Below, piece by piece: positions 27,501-36,600 of a stretch of DNA of 64,000 nucleotides. The stretch's first letter is position 1. Each line of letters begins with the position of its first letter. The notes under the pieces are model-generated. The model did not search any database. It saw nothing but the letters and a program-made list of their open reading frames with translations, and was not told the DNA's origin. The DNA comes from Telluria antibiotica. Its GTDB lineage: Bacteria; Pseudomonadota; Gammaproteobacteria; Burkholderiales; Burkholderiaceae_D. The stretch is taken from contig NZ_JAAQOM010000007.1 of the NCBI RefSeq assembly GCF_011682055.1, positions 1-64,000 on the forward strand. The letters are read 5' to 3'. The translations under genes were made by a program, and so were the position numbers.

Positions 27501-28572
27501 GACCACGATCAACGCGATGCGCAAGGGGATGATCGACTGGGGCTACAAGGCGCAGCGCCTGGGCGCGACGGTGCTGAAGGCCGTCGCGAAAGAGCAGACG
27601 AAGGCACCGCCTCCGACGACGGGCAAGGCGCCGGTCCGCGAGCAGGTGATCCACTTCGTGAACAAGAAGATGCCGGGCAACCTGCCGAAGAAGACGGCGC
27701 GCGCGCTGCTGGACATCGAGGACGACAAGGTCATCCCGATCATCCGCAATCCGAAGGTGACGAACGCCGATACGGAAGCCGTGTTCTACTTCCCGGGCTG
27801 CGGCTCCGAGCGCCTGTTCTCGCAAGTGGGCCTGGCCACGCAGGCGATGCTGTGGGAAGTGGGCGTGCAGACCGTGCTGCCGCCGGGCTATCTGTGCTGC
27901 GGCTATCCGCAGCGCGGCGCCGGCCAGTACGACAAGGCCGACAAGATGATGACGGATAACCGCGTGCTGTTCCACCGCATGGCCAACACGCTGAACTACC
28001 TCGACATCAAGACGGTCGTCGTCTCGTGCGGCACCTGCTACGACCAGCTGGCGACGTACGAGTTCGAGAAGATCTTCCCGGGCTGCCGCATCATCGACAT
28101 CCACGAGTACCTGATGGAGAAGGGCGTCAAGCTGGAAGGTGTCACCGGTACGCGCTACATGTACCACGACCCGTGCCACACGCCGATGAAGCTGCAGGAT
28201 TCGATCAAGACCGTGAATGCGCTCGTGCAGACGGTCGACAACGTCAAGATCGAGAAGAACGACCGCTGCTGCGGCGAGTCGGGCACGTTCGCCGTGAGCC
28301 GTCCGGACATCTCGACCCAGGTCCGCTTCCGCAAGGAGCAGGAGATGGTCAAAGGTGCCGACAAGTTGCGCGAAGACGGCTTCAAGGGCGACGTCAAGAT
28401 CCTGACGAGCTGCCCGTCCTGCCTGCAGGGTCTGTCGCGCTACAACGACGATTCGGGCACCACGGCCGACTACATCGTCGTCGAGATGGCGCGCCACCTG
28501 CTGGGCGAGAACTGGCTGCCGGAGTACGTCGCCAACGCCAACAACGGCGGCATCGAGCGGGTCCTCGTATGA
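24565..28572 (+). CDS. Fused FAD/FMN dehydrogenase and FeS/CCG oxidoreductase (GlcD/GlcF-like, DUF3683)
   Basis: 1335 residues. An N-terminal DUF3683-type region (~1-190) is followed by an FAD-binding type-4 domain ([30 protein letters not shown]), an FAD-oxidase C-terminal domain to about 840 ([35 protein letters not shown]), two [4Fe-4S] motifs ([11 protein letters not shown] ~865, [12 protein letters not shown] ~928), and a GlcF-like part with two CCG repeats ([16 protein letters not shown] and [10 protein letters not shown]). It joins in one chain what glycolate and D-lactate dehydrogenases carry on separate subunits. The substrate is probably a 2-hydroxy acid; electrons should go to the membrane quinone pool. 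The stop overlaps the HIT start. Confidence 0.93.
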   Translation: MNAPANIHALLEENAPIRLREIPYNYTSFSDREIVIRLLGESSWQLLDELRGARQTGRSARMLYEVLGDIWVVRRNPYLQDDLLDNPKRRAKLIEALHHRLAEVDKRRLTVDAGESDPATAARRSAAVEQLLVAARKAVDDFGSEFRQTYDLRKRAKAVLGRYTDKRNIRFDGMHRTSHVTDATDWRVEYPFLVLVPDSEEEMAGLVKGCIELGLTIIPRGGGTGYTGGAIPLSPMSAVINTEKLLQMGEVEMTRLPGVDRDYATIYTGAGVVTQRVSQAAEKAGFVFAVDPTSAHASCIGGNIAMNAGGKKAVLWGTALDNLASWRMVDPNGDWLDVTRIDHNLGKIHDAPVATFKLEWTHPSEKGAPKGAPFRTETLAIEGRRFRKEGLGKDVTDKFLAGLPGIQKEGTDGLITSSRWILHKMPKFTRTVALEFFGQARDAIPSIVEIKDYLDSLPKSGKPEFESLRLAGLEHLDERYLRAVGYATKSKRGTLPKMALFGDIVGDDENAVALATSEVVRLANTRVGEGFVAVSPEARKKFWLDRSRTAAIARHTNAFKINEDVVIPLNRMGEYTDGIERINVELSIKNKLQLVEELHAYFASGNLDVTKADDATGEGVSKEEILGDRPQQGDDLLARVAARWTWILANLDQPLGAVLDKLAEVGLDGLTGTFQARLAQQPQATLFDVVQDHTVRVSWKQEIRAPLRQIFNGAAYEPILAEATAIHKRVLRSRVFVALHMHAGDGNVHTNLPVNSDDYAMLQDAHKAVERIMKLARSLDGVISGEHGIGITKLEFLTDDEIRDFRDYKQRVDPEGRFNKGKLLNSDTAYADLRNAYTPSFGLMGHESLIMQQSDIGEIANSVKDCLRCGKCKPVCTTHVPQSNLLYSPRDKILATSALIEAFLYEEQTRRGVSIRHWEEFEDVSDHCTVCHKCVTPCPVNIDFGDVSMNMRNLLRKMDKRSFKPAQRAGMFFLNATDPTTINAMRKGMIDWGYKAQRLGATVLKAVAKEQTKAPPPTTGKAPVREQVIHFVNKKMPGNLPKKTARALLDIEDDKVIPIIRNPKVTNADTEAVFYFPGCGSERLFSQVGLATQAMLWEVGVQTVLPPGYLCCGYPQRGAGQYDKADKMMTDNRVLFHRMANTLNYLDIKTVVVSCGTCYDQLATYEFEKIFPGCRIIDIHEYLMEKGVKLEGVTGTRYMYHDPCHTPMKLQDSIKTVNALVQTVDNVKIEKNDRCCGESGTFAVSRPDISTQVRFRKEQEMVKGADKLREDGFKGDVKILTSCPSCLQGLSRYNDDSGTTADYIVVEMARHLLGENWLPEYVANANNGGIERVLV

Positions 28573-29003
28573 CGACGCGCGTGGCCGGCTGCGAGCTGTG
28601 CGAGTTGTCGGCGCCTACCGTCGTCGACAACGACAAGTTCGCCGTCATCCTCGTCGACGACGCGAACTACCCCGGCTTCGCGCGCGTGATCTGGAAGGAC
28701 CACGTGTGCGAAGTGAGCGACCTGCCTGAGGCGGATCGCCTGCTGCTGAACGATGCCGTCTACAAGCTGGAGCTCGCGGTGCGCGACGTGATGCAACCGT
28801 TGAAGGTCAATGTGGCGAGCCTGGGCAACGTCGTGCCGCACCTGCACTGGCACGTGATCCCGCGCTACGCCGACGACGCGCACTTTCCCGCGCCCGTGTG
28901 GGCGCAGGCGCAGCGCACGACGCCGGACGCGGTGCTGGCCGAGCGCAGGCAGCGCGTGCCGCAACTGGCCGAGGCGATCGCGCGCCGGTTCGCGAGCCGT
29001 TAA
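28569..29003 (+). CDS. HIT-family protein
   Basis: 144 residues. The histidine triad is HLHWHVIPR near residues 95-103. An N-terminal zinc-like pair C-x-x-C (GCELCEL) is present. HIT proteins hydrolyse nucleoside phosphoramidates or dinucleotides; the substrate here is not known. The ATG overlaps the dehydrogenase stop (ATGA, 28569-28572), so the two are coupled. Confidence 0.92.
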   Translation: MTTRVAGCELCELSAPTVVDNDKFAVILVDDANYPGFARVIWKDHVCEVSDLPEADRLLLNDAVYKLELAVRDVMQPLKVNVASLGNVVPHLHWHVIPRYADDAHFPAPVWAQAQRTTPDAVLAERRQRVPQLAEAIARRFASR

Positions 29004-29032
29004 CACGGCGTTCACTCACCTCACATCACACC

Positions 29033-29446
29033 ATGGCCAACCCCACCAACCTCACCATCCGCCAGCAATCGAAGGTACTGGAAATCGCCTTCGACGACGG
29101 CGCCGCGTTCTCCATCCCGTTCGAGCTGCTGCGCGTGTACTCGCCGTCGGCCGAAGTGAAGGGCCATGGCCCGGGCCAGGAAGTCCTGCAGGTCGGCAAG
29201 CGCGACGTGGGCATCCGCGGCGCCGAACCGGTCGGCAACTACGGCGTCAAGCCGCTGTTCACGGACGGCCACGAGTCCGGCATCTACACGTGGGATTACC
29301 TGTACAAGCTGGGCAACGAGCAGGACCGGCTGTGGCAGGACTACATGGGCCGCCTGCACGCGGCAGGGTATGAAGGCGACAGTGGCCGCGACGCGCGCGC
29401 CGTGCCGCCGCCCGGCCGGCACGGCGGCGGTTGCGGCGGGCACTGA
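29033..29446 (+). CDS. DUF971 protein, second copy
   Basis: 137 residues. The DUF971 core is LTIRQQSKVLEIAFDDGAAFSIPFELLRVYSPSAEV to GNYGVKPLFTDGHESGIYTWDYLYKLG. It differs from the copy at 313-597 by lacking the CPCSAC cluster. It carries a histidine/glycine tail ending in HGGGCGGH. In related beta-proteobacteria I recall this gene directly preceding ubiE; here the next gene towards ubiE is 28 kb away. Function unknown. Confidence 0.88.
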   Translation: MANPTNLTIRQQSKVLEIAFDDGAAFSIPFELLRVYSPSAEVKGHGPGQEVLQVGKRDVGIRGAEPVGNYGVKPLFTDGHESGIYTWDYLYKLGNEQDRLWQDYMGRLHAAGYEGDSGRDARAVPPPGRHGGGCGGH

Positions 29447-29456
29447 CCGCGCAACG

Positions 29457-29972
29457 ATGGTTGCGAAAACCGATATCCCATCCGCCAGCGCGGTGCGCGC
29501 CTTGCAGGCCCGCGCCAACTACTGGGACGCTTATGAGGTCGACGTGCCCGGCCGCGCGCCCTCGGCGTTGCATGCCTACCTGGCATTCGCGCAGCGGACG
29601 CCGAAATGGATCGACTTCCTGATGGCGATCCGTAACGGGGCCGTCCGGCTGCTGGCGCTGAAGGACGTCGGCAACCTGGCGGACGTCCCGTCGCCGTCGG
29701 CCGCGCCCACTTTGAAGCCGGGCGACCGGGTCGGCATCTTCACGATCCGTTCCGTGTGCGACGACGAGGCTGTCCTCGAGATCATCGATTCGCACCTCGA
29801 CGTCGTGCTGTCCGTCTACCGCCACGACGGCGCGCCGCAGCGCCTGACCGTCAGCACGCTCGTGTTCTACCACAACGCCGTGGGGCGGCTGTACATGCTG
29901 CCCGTGGCCCCGATGCATCGGCTCGTCGTCCGCTCGATCTTGTCCAGTCCTCCCCTGCAGATAGCAACGTAA
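29457..29972 (+). CDS. DUF2867 family protein
   Basis: 171 residues, cytoplasmic. The family pattern is seen in LQARANYWDAYEVDV, the central LKPGDRVGIFTIRSVCDDEAVLEIIDSHLDV and RLTVSTLVFYHNAVGRLYMLPVAPMHRLVVR. The DUF2867 domain also occurs fused to NAD-binding epimerase-like proteins and may bind a hydrophobic ligand; its role is unknown. It begins 10 bp after DUF971 and ends 3 bp before the bidirectional terminator. Confidence 0.8.
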   Translation: MVAKTDIPSASAVRALQARANYWDAYEVDVPGRAPSALHAYLAFAQRTPKWIDFLMAIRNGAVRLLALKDVGNLADVPSPSAAPTLKPGDRVGIFTIRSVCDDEAVLEIIDSHLDVVLSVYRHDGAPQRLTVSTLVFYHNAVGRLYMLPVAPMHRLVVRSILSSPPLQIAT

Positions 29973-29974
29973 AC

Positions 29975-30010
29975 GAAAAAAGCGCCGGTGCGATACACGG
30001 CGCTTTTTTC
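29975..30010. terminator. Strong bidirectional rho-independent terminator
   Basis: Perfect 13-bp stem GAAAAAAGCGCCG (29975-29987) / CGGCGCTTTTTTC (29998-30010) around a 10-nt loop. The A/T ends give a T-tract in both directions. It serves the plus-strand dehydrogenase-DUF2867 unit and the minus-strand cold-shock gene, which ends 51 bp away. Confidence 0.92.
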
Positions 30011-30060
30011 TTTGCCGGCCGGGTGGGGCGGCATGATCCGGTCTGCGTCCCGGTCGGGGA

Positions 30061-30264
30061 TTATTGCGGCTGGATGTTCGCCGCCTGCTTGCCTTTCGGG
30101 CCGGAGGTGACGTCGAAGCTCACACGCTGGTTTTCAGCCAGCGATTTGAAACCGGCCGAGTTGATGGCCGAGAAGTGCGCGAACAGATCGTCGCCACCAT
30201 CGTCCGGTTTGATGAAGCCAAAGCCTTTTGCGTCGTTGAACCATTTCACGGTGCCAGTCGCCAT
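30061..30264 (-). CDS. Cold-shock protein, CspA family
   Basis: 67 residues with both RNA-binding motifs: [11 protein letters not shown] (RNP-1) and DLFAHFSAI (RNP-2). It is a single-stranded nucleic-acid chaperone. The start MATGTVKWF at 30264 is the conserved one, preceded by GAGAGAGA. Closely spaced stop and terminator indicate a monocistronic message. Confidence 0.95.
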   Translation of the reverse strand: MATGTVKWFNDAKGFGFIKPDDGGDDLFAHFSAINSAGFKSLAENQRVSFDVTSGPKGKQAANIQPQ

Positions 30265-30376
30265 GTTTCTCTCTCTCAAGAAATTTTTTTAACAAGTAAT
30301 GAGGTTTTGCTGGCGGCACATGGTTAAGCGATAAGGCATCCCTGTTCCGAACTGTGCGCAAGCAAAAATCATTATA
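30265..30376 (-). promoter_or_regulatory. Promoter and long 5' leader of the cold-shock gene
   Basis: On the minus strand a consensus -10 TATAAT lies at 30371-30376, with no clear -35. Transcription from near 30363 would give a leader of about 100 nt that is rich in A/T near the start codon. Long leaders that refold on cooling are typical of cspA-type genes. The thermosensor role is inferred. The region 30377-30480 before the next gene shows nothing further. Confidence 0.45.
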
Positions 30377-30480
30377 AGCAGAGTTTTAACGATCGCGATG
30401 CACGATTGCTATCGTGTGTGGTAAAGCCGACATCGGTTGTGGACGGGGCGTTTTCGTGGCAGGGCAGCGTCGCGGGCGCG

Positions 30481-31329
30481 CTAACGTTGGCGCTTACATC
30501 GTGCGAGCAGGTGGGGCGAGACCGTGGCTTTCTCCTCCGCCGACTTGTCCCTGTCGCATGCCATGTCGAGCTCGTACGATTCGACCTCGGGATCGAAGTG
30601 GGCGATCCTGTCCTGCGGCTGGGTGGTTGTCGCCGACGGCACGTAGGCGCCGTGCGCCTTGAAAAATGCGTAGACCGCTGCCGCCTTCGATCCGGGCGCC
30701 CATTTGTCGAGCGGGCGCAAGGTGTTCTTGCCGGTGTCCCACGCGAGGATGCGGTAGCCGGGATACTCGTAGCGCCGGACGTGACGGGAGTACAGAGCCG
30801 TGACGATGTAATTGGTGGCGCTGGCTGCGTCATGGATCACGGCCGGTTCCTCGCCGAACAGATAGCGTTCCTGTTCGTCGTCGGCATTGCCGAAACCGAG
30901 TTCGTCGGGTTTATTGTCCGGCAGCGTGGCGCCGATGCGCGACCAGCCACTGCTTTTGCCCAGGTAGAGCGTATTGATCGTGTCGTCGTCACCGCCCGTC
31001 GACATGGGGGCCGACGCATTGATATACCAATCGCACCAGCCGTCGTTGTTCATGTCGATGCGGGCAAAGGCGAACCAGGAATGGATCGACGAACCGTCGA
31101 TGCGCTCCCAGCCGTTGCCACCGGCGGATTCGTCATTGCGGGTGACCTGTCGCAACCACGCGAAGTCCTTCCACTTCCTGGCCAGTTGCCTGTATTTCGC
31201 CGGCAGTACCGGGCTGGCCGGCATGCGGCATGCGGGAATCTCCGTCGTGAGCCGCATGTCCTGTGCGTGGGCCGCGGCGCAGGCCAGCGCCAGCACGAGG
31301 CAGCTCGCGCGACGGTGGCGCAAGTTCAT
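30481..31329 (-). CDS. Exported protein of a local paralogous family (copy 1)
   Basis: 282 residues with a Sec signal peptide ending in AAAHA. It is clearly homologous to the protein at 32773-33600: MRLTTEIPACRMPASPVLPAKY, a central DMNNDGWCDWYINASAPMS followed by DDTINTLYLG, and a C-terminal KWAPGSKAAAVYAFFKAHGAY. The D-x-N-x-D-G-x-x-D stretch looks like a calcium-binding FG-GAP/EF-hand-type loop. No known family is recognised. It is the last gene of the long minus-strand run, overlapping its upstream neighbour by ATGA. It is a candidate immunity or accessory protein for the RHS products; this is inferred from position only. Confidence 0.75.
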   Translation of the reverse strand: MNLRHRRASCLVLALACAAAHAQDMRLTTEIPACRMPASPVLPAKYRQLARKWKDFAWLRQVTRNDESAGGNGWERIDGSSIHSWFAFARIDMNNDGWCDWYINASAPMSTGGDDDTINTLYLGKSSGWSRIGATLPDNKPDELGFGNADDEQERYLFGEEPAVIHDAASATNYIVTALYSRHVRRYEYPGYRILAWDTGKNTLRPLDKWAPGSKAAAVYAFFKAHGAYVPSATTTQPQDRIAHFDPEVESYELDMACDRDKSAEEKATVSPHLLARCKRQR

Positions 31330-32000
31330 CGTGCCGCCCCCTGGGAGGTGTCCGCGGCCGCGTCGCCCGCCTCGAACTGCAGCGCACGGATGCGGTTGCG
31401 CTCGGCCGGCGTCTGTTTGTCTGCCGGCGTACGTGCCGCCAACTGTGCGGCGAGCGTGCGGTAGATCTGGCTTGCACCCTGGTCGACCGGTACCAGTAGA
31501 TACGCATGGGCCATGGTCGGGTCGTTTGTTTCCCACTGACCGCGCACGTAAGCAGCCGGCATGACGTTGCCGGCGATGTCGTCGATCTCGGTGTCGGGAG
31601 CGGCGACAAGATAAGCTTGGCCCGTGCTCGGCGAACGGAGCAGATAGGGGAAGAACTGCAGATCGGTTTCGAATGCCACCCACTTGCCACGGTAGAAGTG
31701 CCGGAAGCTGTGCTCGAGCGTACGCGCGCCCCACGAATCGCTGCCGCCCAGCCGTTCGACCCAGAAGTCCATCACGACGCACGTCCCGCTGGCGTCCAGG
31801 TCGACGTAGCGGCGCCGGACGTTGTACCGTTGTGCGCCTTCCCGGATGGGTGGCGGCGCGACGACGCGGGGCTTCTTGCATGCGCTCGCATCGGCCAACG
31901 CGAGGTCGCCGGGGATGGCGTCCAAGGCTTGTGCGGCGCCAGCGCATGCGCCCAGGAGAGCAAGGCTGGCTGACAGGTGTTTCGTCATTGGGAATGTCAT
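31326..32000 (-). CDS. Exported protein of unknown function
   Basis: 224 residues with a signal peptide (MTKHLSASLALLGACAGAAQA). Visible features are a conserved-looking RRRYVDLDASGTCVVMDFWVE and an alanine/arginine-rich C-terminus; no family is recognised. It does not belong to the neighbouring paralogous family. Both ends overlap neighbours by 4 bp (31326-31329 and 31997-32000). An alternative start at 31988 removes the first four residues and gives a cleaner signal peptide. Confidence 0.65.
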   Translation of the reverse strand: MTFPMTKHLSASLALLGACAGAAQALDAIPGDLALADASACKKPRVVAPPPIREGAQRYNVRRRYVDLDASGTCVVMDFWVERLGGSDSWGARTLEHSFRHFYRGKWVAFETDLQFFPYLLRSPSTGQAYLVAAPDTEIDDIAGNVMPAAYVRGQWETNDPTMAHAYLLVPVDQGASQIYRTLAAQLAARTPADKQTPAERNRIRALQFEAGDAAADTSQGAAR

Positions 32001-32758
32001 TGGTCGTCTCGACCGTTCAGGAATGTTTTGATGCCAGCGCCATCGTGTTCAGCGCGGTGAATGGCTTCGGTGACCCAGGGCGCGCAGACAAAGATTTCGA
32101 GCGGATGATCGGGTTTCTTATCGTCCGGATTCATGAAGTCCTGATTGCTGTAGTTTTTCCCGACACAGTAGCTTTGCTGCCAAAACTTCATGACCGCTGC
32201 GAATTCGCTGTTGCCGACCTGTTGGGGAGTGTCCGCCTCGCGGTTCCATTTGTACACCTGGTAGGCATCCCCATCCCCCCAATACTCTGGGAACGCGCTG
32301 GAGAGCCCTGCGAAATACGGCACCGGGTCATTGCCGGCATAGGCAACCAGGGGCGGTGCCATGCCGGTGGGCCCGTCCGGTATAACGAGATTGCCAAATT
32401 CCTGCGGGTGCTTTTTCCAATACGGCTTCAGGCGCGCGGCGTCTCCAAACGTTCGCGTACCGTTGGCTGTACCCAGCAGGATCGCGTCGCGCACACCGTA
32501 TTCCTGCCCTTGCGTATTGGTTGGATACGGCAACGGGGTAATCCAGTCGCACCAGCCTTCGCCATTCAGATCGATACTCGTCGAAGGCGTCCCCGCGCTA
32601 TCCGCGTGCACGGTGTCCTTGGTCCTCGGGGCAGGGCGCCCGGCACCTTTGCACGGGACGGGAGGCGTCAGGCGCAAGGCCGATGCATTGATCGGCTGCG
32701 CTTGCGCCGGTCCCAGGGCGGCAAGGAACGAAAGAATGATCAGGCCGGCTTTTTTCAT
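31997..32758 (-). CDS. Exported protein, distant member of the local family
   Basis: 253 residues with a signal peptide (MKKAGLIILSFLAALGPAQA). It shares with its neighbours the start ALRLTPPVPC and the loop DLNGEGWCDWITPLP, otherwise it diverges: DGDAYQVYKWNREADT and a tail VCAPWVTEAIHRAEHD. The base composition is visibly more AT-rich than that of the flanking genes. Function unknown. The start at 32758 is preferred over the longer frame, which runs into the upstream gene. Confidence 0.7.
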   Translation of the reverse strand: MKKAGLIILSFLAALGPAQAQPINASALRLTPPVPCKGAGRPAPRTKDTVHADSAGTPSTSIDLNGEGWCDWITPLPYPTNTQGQEYGVRDAILLGTANGTRTFGDAARLKPYWKKHPQEFGNLVIPDGPTGMAPPLVAYAGNDPVPYFAGLSSAFPEYWGDGDAYQVYKWNREADTPQQVGNSEFAAVMKFWQQSYCVGKNYSNQDFMNPDDKKPDHPLEIFVCAPWVTEAIHRAEHDGAGIKTFLNGRDDQ

Positions 32759-32772
32759 CGATGCTCGTGTCG

Positions 32773-33600
32773 CTAGCGCTTGCACCGCTTCAGCAGATAG
32801 GGCGACAACCCTTCGCCGCCCCGGTCGCATGCCTGCTCCAGCTCGACCGCTTCGACCTGCGGATCGAAGCGCTGGATGGTGTCTTTTGCCGTGCCCATTT
32901 TCCCGGAGGGAGTCCACGCGCCATGCGCCTTGAAGAATGCGTATACCTCGGCGGCCTTCGAGCCCGGCTGCCATTTGTCGAGCAAGCGCAATGTCTTCTT
33001 GTCGTTATCCCAGGTCATGACGCGATATCCCGGGTGGTCGTCGCGCTGCACGTTGCGGTCGTAAAACCCGGTGATGAAGTAGCTGGTCTTTGCGGCGGCA
33101 TCGTAGACTGTCGAAATCTCCTCGCCGAACAGGTAGCCGCTTTGTTCATCGTCGGCATCGCCGGCGCCCAACTGATCCGGCTTGTCTTCGGGGATGTGTG
33201 CGCCGATCCGCACCCAGCGATTTTTCTGTCCGAGGTAAAGCGTATTAATCGTGTCGCGATCGCCACCTGTCGATAATGGGGCAGATGCATTGACGTACCA
33301 GTCGCAATAGCCGTCGTTATTGAGGTCGACCAGAAAAAAATCGAACCAGTTGTACATCGCCGATCCATCGACCCTTTCCCAGCCTTGATGACTGATCCGG
33401 CGATCGCCCGGCGCCAATTTCTTGACCCATGCGAATTCCTTGTGTTTTTTCGCCAGCGTCTGGTAGCGCTCCGGCAGTACGGTGCCACCAGGCGTGCGGC
33501 ATTCTGGAACGTCGGTCGTAAGACGCATGGATTGTGCATTCGTTGCGGTGCAATTGGCGGCCAGCGCTGCGACGCCGAGAGCGAAAAATAATGATTTCAT
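32773..33600 (-). CDS. Exported protein of a local paralogous family (copy 2)
   Basis: 275 residues with a signal peptide (MKSLFFALGVAALAANCTATNA). It is colinear with the 30481-31329 protein: MRLTTDVPECRTPGGTVLPERY, DLNNDGYCDWYVNASAPLS followed by DRDTINTLYLG, and KWQPGSKAAEVYAFFKAHGAW. The start codon lies 5 bp after the RHS stop at 33606. This places it where an immunity gene for the RHS tip would be expected. No recognised family. Confidence 0.75.
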   Translation of the reverse strand: MKSLFFALGVAALAANCTATNAQSMRLTTDVPECRTPGGTVLPERYQTLAKKHKEFAWVKKLAPGDRRISHQGWERVDGSAMYNWFDFFLVDLNNDGYCDWYVNASAPLSTGGDRDTINTLYLGQKNRWVRIGAHIPEDKPDQLGAGDADDEQSGYLFGEEISTVYDAAAKTSYFITGFYDRNVQRDDHPGYRVMTWDNDKKTLRLLDKWQPGSKAAEVYAFFKAHGAWTPSGKMGTAKDTIQRFDPQVEAVELEQACDRGGEGLSPYLLKRCKR

Positions 33601-33605
33601 CGAGA

Positions 33606-36600
33606 TCAGTTGAGTTGTAAAGGTTTCATTTCGAGGCCACCGATTCCCTTGCCATTGGTGCCGGGTTTCACGGTATTGGTGCCAAAACTGTCGGTGCAAC
33701 GGAGGGATTTCCAATCGCCTTTTTTGGTGTAGATATCGATGCCGATGAAGTTTTTCACGTAATCGTAGGAGTCGTGCTTTTTCAGGTCGTCATAGGTCCT
33801 GTTCCAGGTCCCGCCATTGTGGGCGCGCGCCACCATCGCGGCCAGGTATTCTTCGGAGGCATTCGGCTGGGCCCGCAACGCGGCATTCATGTTCTTTCGC
33901 ATCAGCGCATGGCTCATTACCGTAAATTTATCAAAATCCTTGAAGATGCCCATCATGAAGCTCTTCAGATCACTGTTGCTCATGATGGCATCGGTGCCGA
34001 ATGCCGCCGCGGCATCGCCGGAGAGATCGTCGCCCTTCGAGTTCCTCGGCGGCTGCGTCTTGATGCGTACCATGTCGACATACGCCCGTTCGCCGAGGCC
34101 GGTTTCGGTAGTGAATCGGGTACGCTCTGCTGCCGGAAGATTGGCCCAGGCTTGGTTGGCCGCAGCGTAAGTGCTCGCTTTTTTCGTCCTGCGCCACCAC
34201 TCCGCCATTTTTCTTGCCCGGGTATCGGCATCGCGCAACAGCTGCTGGATACGGGGAGTGAGTCCCAGTTGTGTCAGCACGTCCGCGGGGAAGGTGTTGT
34301 AACTGCCGAGCAGCTCTGACACGAGGGTACTGCCGATGAACTGCGAACGGCCGTATGACGGCGTATGCACGGGCTCGGCGGTTTGCGGTGGCCCATAAGC
34401 CAATTGGTCGCGCGGCGAAAAGCATTTCGTCGCATCGCAGTAGTAACCGATGCCGGGGCAACCGTCCGCCGAGCAATTTCGGTTGATGCGCGCCGTTTCG
34501 TTGACTTCGGCCGCCGCCTCGTATTTCGCGACGCGTCGTTGGTCGACATTGGACGACGATCCCTCGCCGCACGCGAGAATGCGCTCCTTGTGCGCGCCGT
34601 TCGCCGTTGCATTCGTCACGTCGATATTCGCTTCGCCCGCCGCAAATTTAATCTGCGGCAGCAGGAGCGAGCGCGCCGGACAGGTGTTGCCCAGCACCTG
34701 ACGGTCGGCAGCGATGTAACTGGCGATGAGCTTCGTCGCATCGTTGTCGTCCATCGTGATGGTGAACTCCGGGATGCTGATCAGATTACTACCGTAGTGA
34801 TTCGTGAACATGTCGGCCATGCCATCGCCCCCGGTCCAGGTAGCAGCGGACTGTCCCGCAGCGAGGAAATTACCGTTCACATCGACAAGCACACCAGTAC
34901 CGTTGCGCGCGTACTCGTTACGTTTTTGGCCGAGCGCGTCGCCACCGATGCCTGCCTGGACGTTATCCACGATGAAGGCCCAGCGCGCGACCGTGTAGCC
35001 CTGGTTCGTCCCCAGCGCCGCGCCCTTGGCGCCGCTCGTCGTGATCGCGAAATACCGTATCCGCGCCGCCCCGTCGGGATCGAAGAATTCATCGGGCCGC
35101 CCGCCCGCGTACGCGTACAGGTCCAGCAGCAGCGGGGCGGGCACGCCGCTCGTGGCGTCTGCGATGCCAGCCGGGTCGGGGCTCAGGAAGCGGCCGCTGT
35201 CCGGGTCGAAAAAGCGGGCACCGTGGTACACGAGGCCGCTCTCGTCATCGTGGTATTGGCCGACGTAACGCAGCGGCTGGTGCACGCCCGTGAACGACAC
35301 GCTGGCCACGCGCCGCAGCGGCGCCTCCTGCGCGCCGCGGTCGCGCCAGATCGTCTTGCCGTCCTGCGTCATGTCCATGACCTTGCCCGCGCGGTCCGTG
35401 TGCAGGTGGCGCACCGGCGCGCCGAACAGCCAGCGCCGCAGGGTGGTCCACCACGACCTGTCGCGCAGGTCGAGCTGTGCCAGCGGGCGCCAGCCGAGAT
35501 AGGCGTACGCGTACTGCATCCGGCCTTGCGCATCCGTTTCGGCGACGAGCTGGTGGTCGTGATGGAAGAACAGCGTCGCCGCCGCATGGCCCTGTGCATC
35601 CGTCACGATGCGCGCGACCCGCTGGCCCTGCGCGTCGTAGACGTAGTGCGTGTTGCCGTCGGCGCGCACGGCGCGCGCCAGGCGTCCGGCCGCGTCCCAC
35701 GCGAGATGCTGGTCGGCCGTCGCCGTCGTGATCGCGGCGGGGAGGCCGGCGGTGTCGGTGTCGCGGCCGGGCGAGCGGCGCGCACCGCTTCCATCCCCCA
35801 TGTCCAGGCTCGCTCCCAGGAACCGCGGCGCGTCCGGCGCTGCCGGGGCGACGGTCACGTCGAATGCGTCGACGCTGCCGTCGCCATGCGCGATGCGCGC
35901 CGCGAACGGGCCGGTGGGCAGGTCGTTCCAGCCGATGGCGGCGGCGATGACGCGGCCTCCGCCCAATGCGTCCGGCAGCACGCCGTGCGTCGCGATGCGT
36001 GTCGTGCGGCCCTGCGCGTCACTGTCTTCACTCAGCTCGGACGTGGCGCCCTGGCCATCGGTGAACGTGCGGGCGACCAACCGGCCGCGCGCGTCGTAGC
36101 GCCAGCCGTGGCGCAACGTCACCGGTTGCGCCAGCGCGGCCGCGATACGCGTCGACGGCGTGATCGTCAGCGTTTGTGCGACGAGGCGCCCCTGCGGGTC
36201 GAACTCGTTGCGTGTGAGGCGCGTGCCGTCGGCATCGGCGATTTCCAGCTCGCGCGGCAGTGAACCCGTGTAGCGGTAGGTGACGGTCTGCTCCGCGGCG
36301 CTCGCGCCGGGCGCGTAGCGGACGAGCTTCAGCAGGCGTCCGCCCGCATCCCATTCCGCGTGCTGGCGTGCGCCGCGCGGGTCGATGCTGTCGACGATGC
36401 GCCCTGCCGCGTCGTGCTGCCCGACCTGCCAACCCTGGCCGGGATTGCGGATCGCGACGACGCGTCCGAAGTCGTCGACCAGGCGCTCTGCGCGCGCACT
36501 GCCCGCGCTGATCGCGAGCAGCGACGCCTGCGCCGCCGTGCCGGGCGCGCCCCAGTCCGTGCGCACGGCAACAGCGCCGCCCGCGTCATGCCAGGCGACG

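Noticed and set aside
24688..28497. A 1269-codon open frame on the minus strand opposite the FAD/FeS dehydrogenase
   Set aside because: Same composition artefact. The plus strand carries all expected catalytic and cluster motifs.
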